Shown here: in pieces, positions 5,909 through 11,674 of the stretch
Position numbering within the stretch: position 1 is the stretch's first letter
Layout of the letters: the number at the start of each line of letters is the position of its first letter
Assembly: GCA_023253795.1 (NCBI GenBank)
Contig: JALRFG010000046.1
Span: 1-11,674 of the forward strand
DNA from: Methylocystis sp.
GTDB lineage: Bacteria > Pseudomonadota > Alphaproteobacteria > Rhizobiales > Beijerinckiaceae
Length of the DNA stretch: 11,674 bases
Direction of reading: 5' to 3'
Program-made: the position numbers and the translations under genes
The notes under the pieces: generated by a model
Databases searched by the model: none
What the model was told of the DNA's origin: nothing
Seen by the model: the letters and a program-made list of their open reading frames with translations, nothing else

Positions 5909-5958
5909 GAGACACTGCCGGCCAGAAGCGCCGGCGCGGGCGGAAAGTCGTTATCGAC

Positions 5959-6864
5959 ATGTTGATTTCGAGTCGTGGTCAGGCTGAGTGGAACGCGTCG
6001 CAGAATAACCCGCCCAAAACCGGGCGTGGCCGCCTGTCGACGGTTCTGTTGACGGTGAGCGTCGCCATGCTGGCCATCGCGCTGGTCGATCCCGCCCCGG
6101 CGCTCGACGCCGCCGCCAGCCAGACCCCGGAACGAACCGCTCCCCTGCCCATGTTCAAGGACCCGCGCGCGGCGCTGCGCGCAGGGCTTGAAAGCTATCA
6201 CTCCGGCGACGCCGGCGCGTCGGTCGAGGCGCTGCGCTACGCGGCGGATGGCGGCGAGACATTGGCGCAATGGAAACTCGGCCGCATGTACGCCGATGGC
6301 GACGGCGTCACGCGCGATGACGCCAAGGCCTATGATTATTTCTCGCGGCTCGTCGAACATTTCGACGCCGATGAACCCGAACCAAATGAACGGCCGCTCG
6401 CCGCCAACGCTTTTGTCGCTGTCGGCGTGTATCTGCGCAATGGCGTCTCCACCGCCAAAATCGCGCCCGACACGGGTCGCGCTTTTGAATTGTTCCGCTA
6501 TGCGGCGACCTATTTCGGCGACGCCGACGCACAATATAATCTTGGCCGCATGTATCTGGACGGCGACGGCGTTCGCAAGGATGTGCGTCAAGGCATGAGC
6601 TGGCTGGAACTGGCGGCGCGCAAGGGCCATCCGCAGGCGCAGGCTGTGCTGGGTCGGACGATGTTCAACGGCGAAGCCGGCGCTACGCCGCAAAAATCGC
6701 GCGGCCTGATGTATCTGACTCTGGCGCGCGACAGCGCGGTCACGACGCCGTCCGGACAGTGGATCGTCGATCTGCACACACAGGCGCTTAAGACGGCGAA
6801 CGAAGACGAACGCAAGGCCGCCGTCGCCATGGTTGAAGCCTATCTGCGCGAACGCAATAATTAG
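5959..6864 (+). CDS. exoR: ExoR-like Sel1-repeat periplasmic regulator
   Basis: The protein has 301 residues: a 25-residue polar N-terminus, a hydrophobic signal or anchor segment (27-43), then Sel1/TPR-like repeats from about residue 68 to the end. Motifs include LRYAADGGETLAQWKLGRMY (92-111), DADAQYNLGRMYLDGDGV (188-205) and WLELAARKGHPQAQAVLG (215-232). The order and spacing, the FKDPRAALRAGLESYHSGD opening and the AVAMVEAYLRE ending match my memory of rhizobial ExoR, a periplasmic protein that restrains the ExoS/ChvI two-component system and so exopolysaccharide and motility genes. A generic Sel1-repeat protein is the alternative. The ATG at 5959 has GGCGGAAAG about a dozen bases upstream. 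It converges on xthA; no + strand terminator follows. Its leader contains an apparent terminator. Confidence 0.75.
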   Translation: MLISSRGQAEWNASQNNPPKTGRGRLSTVLLTVSVAMLAIALVDPAPALDAAASQTPERTAPLPMFKDPRAALRAGLESYHSGDAGASVEALRYAADGGETLAQWKLGRMYADGDGVTRDDAKAYDYFSRLVEHFDADEPEPNERPLAANAFVAVGVYLRNGVSTAKIAPDTGRAFELFRYAATYFGDADAQYNLGRMYLDGDGVRKDVRQGMSWLELAARKGHPQAQAVLGRTMFNGEAGATPQKSRGLMYLTLARDSAVTTPSGQWIVDLHTQALKTANEDERKAAVAMVEAYLRERNN

Positions 6865-6881
6865 GATTCATCCCGAAATAT

Positions 6882-6908
6882 AAAAAAAGCCCCGCCGGCA
6901 AGGGCGGG
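6882..6908 (-). terminator. Intrinsic terminator downstream of xthA
   Basis: CCCGCC (6891-6896) and GGCGGG (6903-6908) form a 6-bp stem with a 6-base loop. On the minus strand the stem leads into GGC and TTTTTTT. It lies about 100 bases beyond the xthA stop, on the far side of a short non-coding stretch, and 17 bases from the end of the convergent exoR. Confidence 0.75.
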
Positions 6909-7009
6909 ACGAAGGCCGTGCGAAGCGGGGAACGCGACGGCCACAGGGAGGTTGAGGCGGATTAAAGCGCCTTGAGGCTGAACAGAGCCTGAATGGAAAA
7001 TGGCCCGCG

Positions 7010-7795
7010 TCACAAATCCAGATCGGCGTAGATCGGCACGTGATCCGAGGGTTTCTCGCCGTCGCGCATATTCTTGGCGATCTCGACACGAACCAGCCTG
7101 TCCGCCGCGCGCGATGACAGCAACAGATGATCAATGCGCAGGCCATTGTTTTTTGGCCAGGCGCCAGCCTGATAATCCCAGAATGTATAGAGACCGGGAT
7201 CGTCGCTGACCGCGCGCAGCGCATCGATGTAACCAAGATTGATCAGGCGCTGAAAAGCGGCGCGCGATTCCGGCTTGAACAGGGCGTCCTGCGTCCATGC
7301 CGGCGGATCGTAAACGTCTCGCGCGTCAGGAATAATGTTGTAATCGCCGATTAGCGCGGTCGCTTCCTCCAGTCGCAGCAACTCGGCGGCCCGCGCCGTC
7401 AGCGCTGTCATGAAAGCGAGTTTGTAGGGATATTTCGGTGAGTCGACCGGGTTGCCGTTGGGCGCGTAGATCGAGGCGATGCGCAACACGCCGCCGGTTT
7501 CGGTCGTGACCAGCGCTTCAAGATAACGCGACTGCACGTCCTCGGCCATGCCTGGCAAGCCGATGACCGCCTCCTCGATCGGACGGCGCGACAGTATGGC
7601 GACGCCGTTGAAGGTCTTCTGGCCGTGAACCAGCGCATTATAGCCGGCGTCTTCGATCTCGGCGCGGGGAAAGGCTGCGGTCTCGCATTTCAATTCCTGA
7701 AGACAAAGCACGTCCGGCGCCGCCTCGCGCAGAAAGGCGAGCAAGGGCGCCAGCCGTTGTCGAACCGAATTGACGTTCCAGGATGCGATGCGCAC
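7010..7795 (-). CDS. xthA: Exodeoxyribonuclease III
   Basis: This is an AP endonuclease and 3'-5' exonuclease of the EEP (exonuclease-endonuclease-phosphatase) fold, acting in base excision repair. From the chosen start it has 261 residues. Signatures are RIASWNVNSVRQRL at the N-terminus, CLQELKCE with the metal-binding Glu, GVAILSRRPI, IASIYAPNGNP, LIGDYNIIPDARDVYDP with the catalytic Asp-Asn, GLRIDHLLLS and the final KPSDHVPIYADL with the catalytic His. I chose the GTG at 7795 because AGGGGA lies five bases before it and family homology begins there; an ATG at 7813 and a TTG at 7858 are in frame but poorly placed. It is convergent with exoR, a pairing I believe occurs in other Hyphomicrobiales. 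Confidence 0.95.
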   Translation of the reverse strand: MRIASWNVNSVRQRLAPLLAFLREAAPDVLCLQELKCETAAFPRAEIEDAGYNALVHGQKTFNGVAILSRRPIEEAVIGLPGMAEDVQSRYLEALVTTETGGVLRIASIYAPNGNPVDSPKYPYKLAFMTALTARAAELLRLEEATALIGDYNIIPDARDVYDPPAWTQDALFKPESRAAFQRLINLGYIDALRAVSDDPGLYTFWDYQAGAWPKNNGLRIDHLLLSSRAADRLVRVEIAKNMRDGEKPSDHVPIYADLDL

Positions 7796-7921
7796 GGATA
7801 TCCCCTGCGGCATGGCCGCTATTTGTGACCGGACTGCCCGCGCCTCATGGACGGACAAGGCGGAAACGGTTGCACAGTTTTCGATAATTTCACAAGTTTT
7901 GTCGAAGATTGCCGAGGACGC

Positions 7922-7957
7922 CGTTTTATTTCCAACTGTTTACGTGAAAATAAAACG
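7922..7957. repeat. AT-rich 10-bp inverted repeat
   Basis: CGTTTTATTT (7922-7931) and AAATAAAACG (7948-7957) are perfect complements around a 16-base loop. CC and TTTT follow on the + strand, weakly terminator-like. No + strand gene lies between exoR and this point, so regulation of the glycosyltransferase or protein binding is as likely. Confidence 0.45.
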
Positions 7958-7998
7958 CCTTTTCTGAATAAAATTGCGCCTGATGAACGTATCGCTTG

Positions 7999-8027
7999 TT
8001 GACAAATGCTAAATTCCCATTGGCTGC
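7999..8027 (+). promoter_or_regulatory. Possible promoter of the glycosyltransferase gene
   Basis: TTGACA at 7999-8004 is a perfect -35 hexamer within an AT-rich stretch about 100 bases before the start codon. The expected -10 position (about 8022-8027) reads GGCTGC, a poor match, which is why confidence is low. Confidence 0.3.
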
Positions 8028-8100
8028 GCTAGCTTCAAGCGCGTTTCATCCTTTATGTTACGATTATGTTTGCGTCGTCACTGTTTTTCAGGACCTTCTC

Positions 8101-8886
8101 ATGCTGCTTCCCGACTCTGAACTCCGCAATATGAAAGTTTTATTCGCGACGCCTTGTTATATCTCGGCGGTGTCGATGAATTATGTGACCAGCATGTTCG
8201 AACTGGTCAGCCATGCGAAAAACTTCGGACTCGACTGCATGTTGCACATGCACTCCGAAAGTCTGATCACGCGCGGCCGCAATATGATCGCCATGAAGTT
8301 TCTGGCCGACGAGTCGCTGACGCATCTTTTCTTCATCGATTCAGATATCGTCTTCAAGCCGCAGTCTGTCTGCCGCATCCTTCTTGCCGATCGCGACGTT
8401 GCGGCGGCCGTCTATCCGATCAAACGACTGAATTGGCCGCAGGGCGGTATGCGCCCTGGCGCGACGCTTGAGGATTTGCACCTCGATTACAATGAATACG
8501 CCTTCAATCCGATTATGGATTCGGTGCAACAGGTCAGCAAATATGTCGATGAAGATGGGCTGGTTGAAGTGGCGGAGGCGCCGACCGGTTTCATGTGCAT
8601 CAAGCGTAATGTGTTTCTCAAGCTGATGGAGAGCTATCCGCATCTGCATTATACGCCTGATGGCCCGCCCGGCCATCCTTTGGCGCATCTGCACTGGCGC
8701 TTCTTCGATTGCATGGTCGATCCCGACACGGATCGATATCTCTCGGAGGATTACGCCTTCTGCCGTTTATGGCGCGACATCGGCGGCAAAGTCTGGGTCG
8801 ATGTGGATTGCAAGCTTGGCCATCTTGGCCAGCATCTCTACGAAGGCAACCTCTTCGAGACGTTGCGTCGTCAGGGTCGTTGGTGA
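8101..8886 (+). CDS. GT-A fold glycosyltransferase, unknown acceptor
   Basis: The 261-residue soluble protein has no signal peptide or membrane segment. It shows the layout of an inverting GT-A glycosyltransferase: KVLFATPCY as the first Rossmann strand (12-20), LITRGRNMIAMKFL (55-68), the metal- and nucleotide-sugar-binding FIDSD motif (Asp80, Asp82), AAAVYPIKR (101-109), TGFMCIKRNVF (162-172), SEDYAFCRLW (215-224) with the likely catalytic Asp, and KLGHLG (238-243). The ATG at 8101 follows AGGA at a 7-base distance and is preferred to the ATG at 8131 and to the open frame back to 7996. It stands alone on its strand and is closed by a terminator. It could decorate a surface polysaccharide or lipid; nothing in the sequence names the sugar or acceptor. 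Confidence 0.82.
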   Translation: MLLPDSELRNMKVLFATPCYISAVSMNYVTSMFELVSHAKNFGLDCMLHMHSESLITRGRNMIAMKFLADESLTHLFFIDSDIVFKPQSVCRILLADRDVAAAVYPIKRLNWPQGGMRPGATLEDLHLDYNEYAFNPIMDSVQQVSKYVDEDGLVEVAEAPTGFMCIKRNVFLKLMESYPHLHYTPDGPPGHPLAHLHWRFFDCMVDPDTDRYLSEDYAFCRLWRDIGGKVWVDVDCKLGHLGQHLYEGNLFETLRRQGRW

Positions 8887-8906
8887 ACCACGCAACATCC
8901 GGCGAC

Positions 8907-8945
8907 AAAAAAACCGCGCGAGACGATCGCGCGGTTTTTCTTTTT
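8907..8945. terminator. Bidirectional intrinsic terminator
   Basis: AAAAACCGCGCG (8909-8920) and CGCGCGGTTTTT (8928-8939) form a perfect 12-bp inverted repeat with a 7-base loop. T-runs follow in both directions. It serves the convergent glycosyltransferase (+) and carbonic anhydrase (-) genes. Confidence 0.92.
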
Positions 8946-8958
8946 CAGCTGAGATGCC

Positions 8959-9546
8959 TCAGGCGGCGCGGCCGATCTGGGTCGCTTTGGCGACTTCGTT
9001 GAGCTTGCCGGTTTTCACATCATAGATGTAACCATAGATCGGCACATTCTTCGGCACGAGCGGATGCGAACGAATGCGCGCGACATCCTGCGCCACGCTG
9101 TCTTCCTGATTTTTGATCGTGTGCCATTTGATGAAGTGACCAGCCGCGCAGCCGCCGCCATGCTGCGGGTTCGACCATTTCAGCGTCGACATGTCGAGCG
9201 CGGCGGTGGCGAGGCTATCCTCTAGCAAATCGCCCATCACCTCATCGCAAAACAGCTCCATGCCGCAATTGGTGTGATGAATCACAAACCATTCCTTGGT
9301 GCCCAGCAGCTTGTGCGAAATCACCAGCGAACGGATCGCGTCATCCGAGGCGCGCGCGCCGGCGTTGCGGATCACATGCGCATCACCTTCCGACAGGCCC
9401 GCGTATTTCGCCGGATCGAGACGCGCATCCATGCAAGTGAGAATGGCGAAGCCGCGCGCCGGCGGTAATGCGAGTTCGCCTTTTTTTCCAAATCCCGCGA
9501 CATAGGCGTTATTGGCGGACATCACCTCGTCAACAATCTTGCTCAT
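8959..9546 (-). CDS. Beta-class carbonic anhydrase
   Basis: The enzyme interconverts CO2 and bicarbonate in the cytoplasm. The zinc ligands are visible: Cys38 in LTCMDARLD, then His91 and Cys94 in HHTNCGM. Asp40 and Arg42 form the catalytic dyad. The order MDARLDP, then VIRNAG (58-63), then HTNCGM is typical of the family. At 195 residues it is slightly longer than minimal beta enzymes; the extra part includes SNPQHGGGCAAGHFIKWHTI and the C-terminal strand VPIYGYIYDVKTGKL. GGGAGCAGAA before the ATG gives a good ribosome binding site. It is a single gene between the shared terminator and a 180-base promoter region. In bacteria with high carboxylation demand such enzymes supply bicarbonate; the exact role here cannot be read. 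Confidence 0.95.
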   Translation of the reverse strand: MSKIVDEVMSANNAYVAGFGKKGELALPPARGFAILTCMDARLDPAKYAGLSEGDAHVIRNAGARASDDAIRSLVISHKLLGTKEWFVIHHTNCGMELFCDEVMGDLLEDSLATAALDMSTLKWSNPQHGGGCAAGHFIKWHTIKNQEDSVAQDVARIRSHPLVPKNVPIYGYIYDVKTGKLNEVAKATQIGRAA

Positions 9547-9728
9547 TTCTGCTCCCTCATGGATGCGTTTCTCATCGATTTATTGTTTGCTTACGCAGAC
9601 GCGCGAGGACGCGTATGTGAGAAACTCACGCTAACTGTCGCTTTCGCACGCATATTTCAAGCGTTCAATTTTGAGAGCCGTTACACTATAACATCGATCG
9701 TTTACGGCGCTTCTATCGCGTATCGCGA

Positions 9729-10196
9729 TCACCGCCGCGCGCGAAAAAAGTCGCGCAATAATGTCGCCGCTTCGCTTTCACGAATGCCGCCATAAACTTC
9801 CGGCGCGTGATGACAGGTGGCTTGCGCATAGAAACGCGGCCCATGCTCCACCGCGCCGCCCTTGGGATCGGCGGCGGCGAAATAAAGCCGCCGGATGCGC
9901 GCAAAAGAGATCGCGGCGGCGCACATCGCGCAGGGCTCCAGCGTCACATAGAGATCGCAGTCGATTAGCCGCTCCGAGCCGAGCGTCGCCGCGGCGGCGC
10001 GGAGGGCCAGCATTTCGGCATGAGCGGTCGGATCGCAGTCCCGAAGCGTGCGATTGCCGGCGACCGCGACAAGCGCGCCGCCTCGCACCACCACGGCCCC
10101 GACCGGAACCTCACCGGCCTGCGCCGCCGCATGCGCGGCGTCAAAAGCCGCGGAAAAGGGGTCGAAGGACGACACGGGCGCTATTTCCGGCTCCAT
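9729..10196 (-). CDS. tadA: tRNA-specific adenosine deaminase
   Basis: TadA deaminates A34 to inosine in the anticodon of tRNA-Arg(ACG), an essential wobble modification. The 155-residue protein has the cytidine/deoxycytidylate deaminase fold. PVGAVVV is at 31-37, HAE holds zinc ligand His59 and catalytic Glu61, and PCAMC holds zinc ligands Cys89 and Cys92. ADPKGGAVEHG (109-119) is characteristic of TadA rather than cytosine deaminases. The frame is open further upstream into the divergent rluB gene, but homology starts near the ATG at 10196. Only a weak purine-rich sequence precedes that ATG. Just at its stop, ATCGCG-TAT-CGCGAT (9715-9729) is symmetric but lacks a T-run. Confidence 0.97.
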   Translation of the reverse strand: MEPEIAPVSSFDPFSAAFDAAHAAAQAGEVPVGAVVVRGGALVAVAGNRTLRDCDPTAHAEMLALRAAAATLGSERLIDCDLYVTLEPCAMCAAAISFARIRRLYFAAADPKGGAVEHGPRFYAQATCHHAPEVYGGIRESEAATLLRDFFRARR

Positions 10197-10258
10197 TAGC
10201 TGCGTTTCTCTTTCCGACAGACGCTTCAAAGCTGACCTCGCGCCTGCTATCAGAAAGA

Positions 10259-11674
10259 ATGTCCGACAAGAAACAGAATCGAAACGCCCCCCCGCCGGGC
10301 GGCGACCGTCCGTCGCGCCGTCCCGCCGCCAAATCCGGCGCGCCGGGAAAAGCGCAAGGAAAACCCGCAGGCAAAACCTTCGGCAAATCTTACGACAAGC
10401 CCCAGGGCAAATCCTTCGCCGGGGCCGGCGGCGGCAAATCGGGATTTGGCAAGCCGGGCAAGGAAACGCCCAGTAGAGAAAGAGCCGAAGGGCAAAAACC
10501 CTTCGCCAGTCGATCCGGCGCATCGCGCGGCAAACCGGCCTTTGAGCGCCCGGCGCGGGCGCCGGTGGCGGAAATGGCGCATGACAAAGCCTTCGCCGGG
10601 GACCGGATCGCCAAGGTCATGGCGCGCGCCGGGGTTTGCTCGCGGCGCGACGCCGAAATCTGGATCACGGAAGGACGTGTGTCGGTTAATGGGCGCGTGC
10701 TGGCGAGCCCCGCCGTCAATGTCGCTGACAGCGACCAGATCGAGATCGACGGCAAGCCGATGCAGGCGCGCGAGCGCACCCGGCTGTTCCTGTTCCACAA
10801 ACCCATCGGGCTTGTCACCAGCGCCCGCGACCCGGAAGGCCGCGAGACCGTCTTCGACTATCTCGACAACCGGCACCCCGAACTGCCGCGTCTGATCAGC
10901 GTTGGCCGGCTCGACATCAACACCGAAGGCCTGCTGCTGCTCACCAATGACGGCGGCCTCGCCCGCACGCTGGAGCTACCCGCCACCGGCTGGACGCGGC
11001 GCTATCGGGTGCGCGCGCATGGCGCGATCGATCAGGCGCGTCTCGACACACTGAAAAAAGGCGTCGTCGTCGAAGGCGTCGTTTATGCGCCCATCGATGC
11101 AGTTCTCGAACGCGTGCAAGGCGGCAACGCCTGGATCGCCATGAGCCTGACCGAAGGCAAGAATCGCGAGATCAAACGCGTGCTCGCGCATCTCGGTCTT
11201 GATGTTACGCGACTGATCCGTGTCTCCTATGGCCCGTTCCAGCTTGGCGATCTGCCGGAAGGCGCGGCCGAAGAAGTGCGGCTCAAGGTGCTGCGCGAAC
11301 AGCTTGGCAAGAATCTCGCCGAACTCGCCGGCGTCGATTTCTCCGCGCCGGCGCGAGAACTCACCGCCGCCGAACGCGAAGAAATGCGTCAACGCGCCGA
11401 CAAGCGTCCGCGCAAACATGTCTCGGTGCTGCGTCAGCAACGCGCCGAACAGGCGGCGAGCGGTCCGCGGGCGCGGATCGAACGCAGCGCCACCGCCGAC
11501 CGCAAGGGTCGCGCCGTCACCGTCGAACGCGTGACGCCGACCCGGACGCGCGGCGGCGAAGATGCGCCAACAACGCGCAACGCCCGCCGTTTCGACGCGA
11601 TGCGCGGGGGCGACCGTCCGCCGCGTCGCGAGCGGTCATCGTCTGCGGAAGACAGGAATGAGACGCGGCCGCAA
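10259..11674 (+). CDS. rluB: 23S rRNA pseudouridine synthase (RluB type), partial at the window end
   Basis: This RsuA/RluB-family synthase should make pseudouridine in 23S rRNA (U2605 in E. coli). The ATG at 10259 follows AGAAAGA, and 472 codons run in frame to the window edge without a stop. Residues 1-112 are a low-complexity basic tail with repeated GK(S/T/P) blocks. An S4 RNA-binding domain covers about 114-165 (DRIAKVMARAGVCSRRDAE). The catalytic domain holds FLFHKPIGLVTSARD (177-191), VGRLDINTEGLLLLTNDGG (215-233) with catalytic Asp219, and EGKNREIKRVL (299-309). From about 365 a second Arg-rich disordered tail begins. It is divergent from tadA with 62 bases between them, an arrangement I recall from other alphaproteobacteria, often with rsmD downstream. 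RluE or RsuA specificity is less likely. Confidence 0.93.
   Translation, partial: MSDKKQNRNAPPPGGDRPSRRPAAKSGAPGKAQGKPAGKTFGKSYDKPQGKSFAGAGGGKSGFGKPGKETPSRERAEGQKPFASRSGASRGKPAFERPARAPVAEMAHDKAFAGDRIAKVMARAGVCSRRDAEIWITEGRVSVNGRVLASPAVNVADSDQIEIDGKPMQARERTRLFLFHKPIGLVTSARDPEGRETVFDYLDNRHPELPRLISVGRLDINTEGLLLLTNDGGLARTLELPATGWTRRYRVRAHGAIDQARLDTLKKGVVVEGVVYAPIDAVLERVQGGNAWIAMSLTEGKNREIKRVLAHLGLDVTRLIRVSYGPFQLGDLPEGAAEEVRLKVLREQLGKNLAELAGVDFSAPARELTAAEREEMRQRADKRPRKHVSVLRQQRAEQAASGPRARIERSATADRKGRAVTVERVTPTRTRGGEDAPTTRNARRFDAMRGGDRPPRRERSSSAEDRNETRPQ

Larger units (their letters stand above)
5644..5958. other. Divergent intergenic region, cytochrome c / exoR
   Basis: No gene was found in these 315 bases. 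They hold a likely minus-strand promoter for the cytochrome-que genes (5766-5794), a perfect tandem 11-bp repeat (5795-5816), a + strand intrinsic terminator (5885-5908) and a second GC-rich hairpin, GCCGGC twice around a 7-base loop (5917-5935), just before exoR. No good + strand promoter was found between the terminator and the exoR start. Confidence 0.6.
7796..8100. other. AT-rich spacer between xthA and the glycosyltransferase
   Basis: About 305 bases with no supported gene and a lower GC content than the flanks. It contains the long hairpin at 7922-7957 and a perfect -35 hexamer at 7999-8004. The glycosyltransferase frame is open back to a TTG at 7996, but that stretch carries no family sequence and has a better start downstream. 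Confidence 0.5.

Noticed and set aside
5827..6777. A 316-codon open frame on the - strand opposite exoR
   Set aside because: The + strand has recognisable Sel1 repeats and a signal segment; the antisense translation is low-complexity and Arg/His-rich.
9547..9728. A TATAGT -10-like hexamer on the minus strand upstream of the carbonic anhydrase gene
   Set aside because: No acceptable -35 hexamer lies 16-18 bases away, so a promoter cannot be placed with confidence.
9715..9729. Symmetric ATCGCG-TAT-CGCGAT at the tadA stop
   Set aside because: No T-run follows on either strand and it partly overlaps coding sequence, so it does not support a terminator call.
9559..9795. A 78-codon + strand ORF between carbonic anhydrase and tadA
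   Set aside because: It overlaps the tadA 3' end, has no good ribosome binding site and no recognisable features. The region is better read as promoter DNA of the carbonic anhydrase gene.
10197..10523. N-terminal extension of the tadA frame
   Set aside because: It lies antisense to the start of rluB and has no deaminase sequence; TadA homology starts near 10196.

Overview
The window looks like ordinary chromosome from a GC-rich alphaproteobacterium, most likely Hyphomicrobiales (Rhizobiales). The reasons are an ExoR-type Sel1-repeat protein beside an exonuclease III gene, a divergent tadA/rluB pair with low-complexity tails on RluB, and strongly GC-biased third codon positions. This placement is inferred from gene types and layout; no phylogenetic marker is present. 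I saw no transposase, integrase, CRISPR array, tRNA or rRNA gene.

Layout. 1-416: AT-richer regulatory-looking DNA with three palindromes and at most one doubtful small ORF. 417-1868 (+): a two-gene unit, a small membrane protein with a Gly-rich tail coupled by an ATGA overlap to a glutathionylspermidine-synthase-like ATP-grasp ligase, whose last ~26 family-like residues lie in another frame. 2104-4059 (-): a large acyl-CoA transferase with a C-terminal extra domain, ended by a strong terminator. 4205-5643 (-): a run of cytochrome c, queE and queD, ended by a terminator. 5644-5958: a divergent intergenic region with a probable promoter, an 11-bp tandem repeat and an orphan + strand terminator. 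5959-6864 (+): exoR-like gene. 7010-7795 (-): xthA. 7796-8100: AT-rich spacer with a hairpin and a perfect -35 hexamer. 8101-8886 (+): a GT-A glycosyltransferase. 8959-9546 (-): beta-carbonic anhydrase, sharing a bidirectional terminator with the glycosyltransferase. 9729-10196 (-): tadA. 10259-11674 (+): rluB, running off the window end.

How the genes work together. queE and queD supply successive products of preQ0/queuosine synthesis, while tadA (tRNA wobble inosine) and rluB (23S pseudouridine) are separate RNA-modification genes. exoR would be a periplasmic brake on envelope polysaccharide signalling; the nearby glycosyltransferase could be surface-related, but nothing in the sequence links them. 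The least understood parts are the ATP-grasp unit at the start, the fused tail of the CoA-transferase, the QueD that lacks the usual catalytic Cys, and the apparent terminator in the exoR leader.
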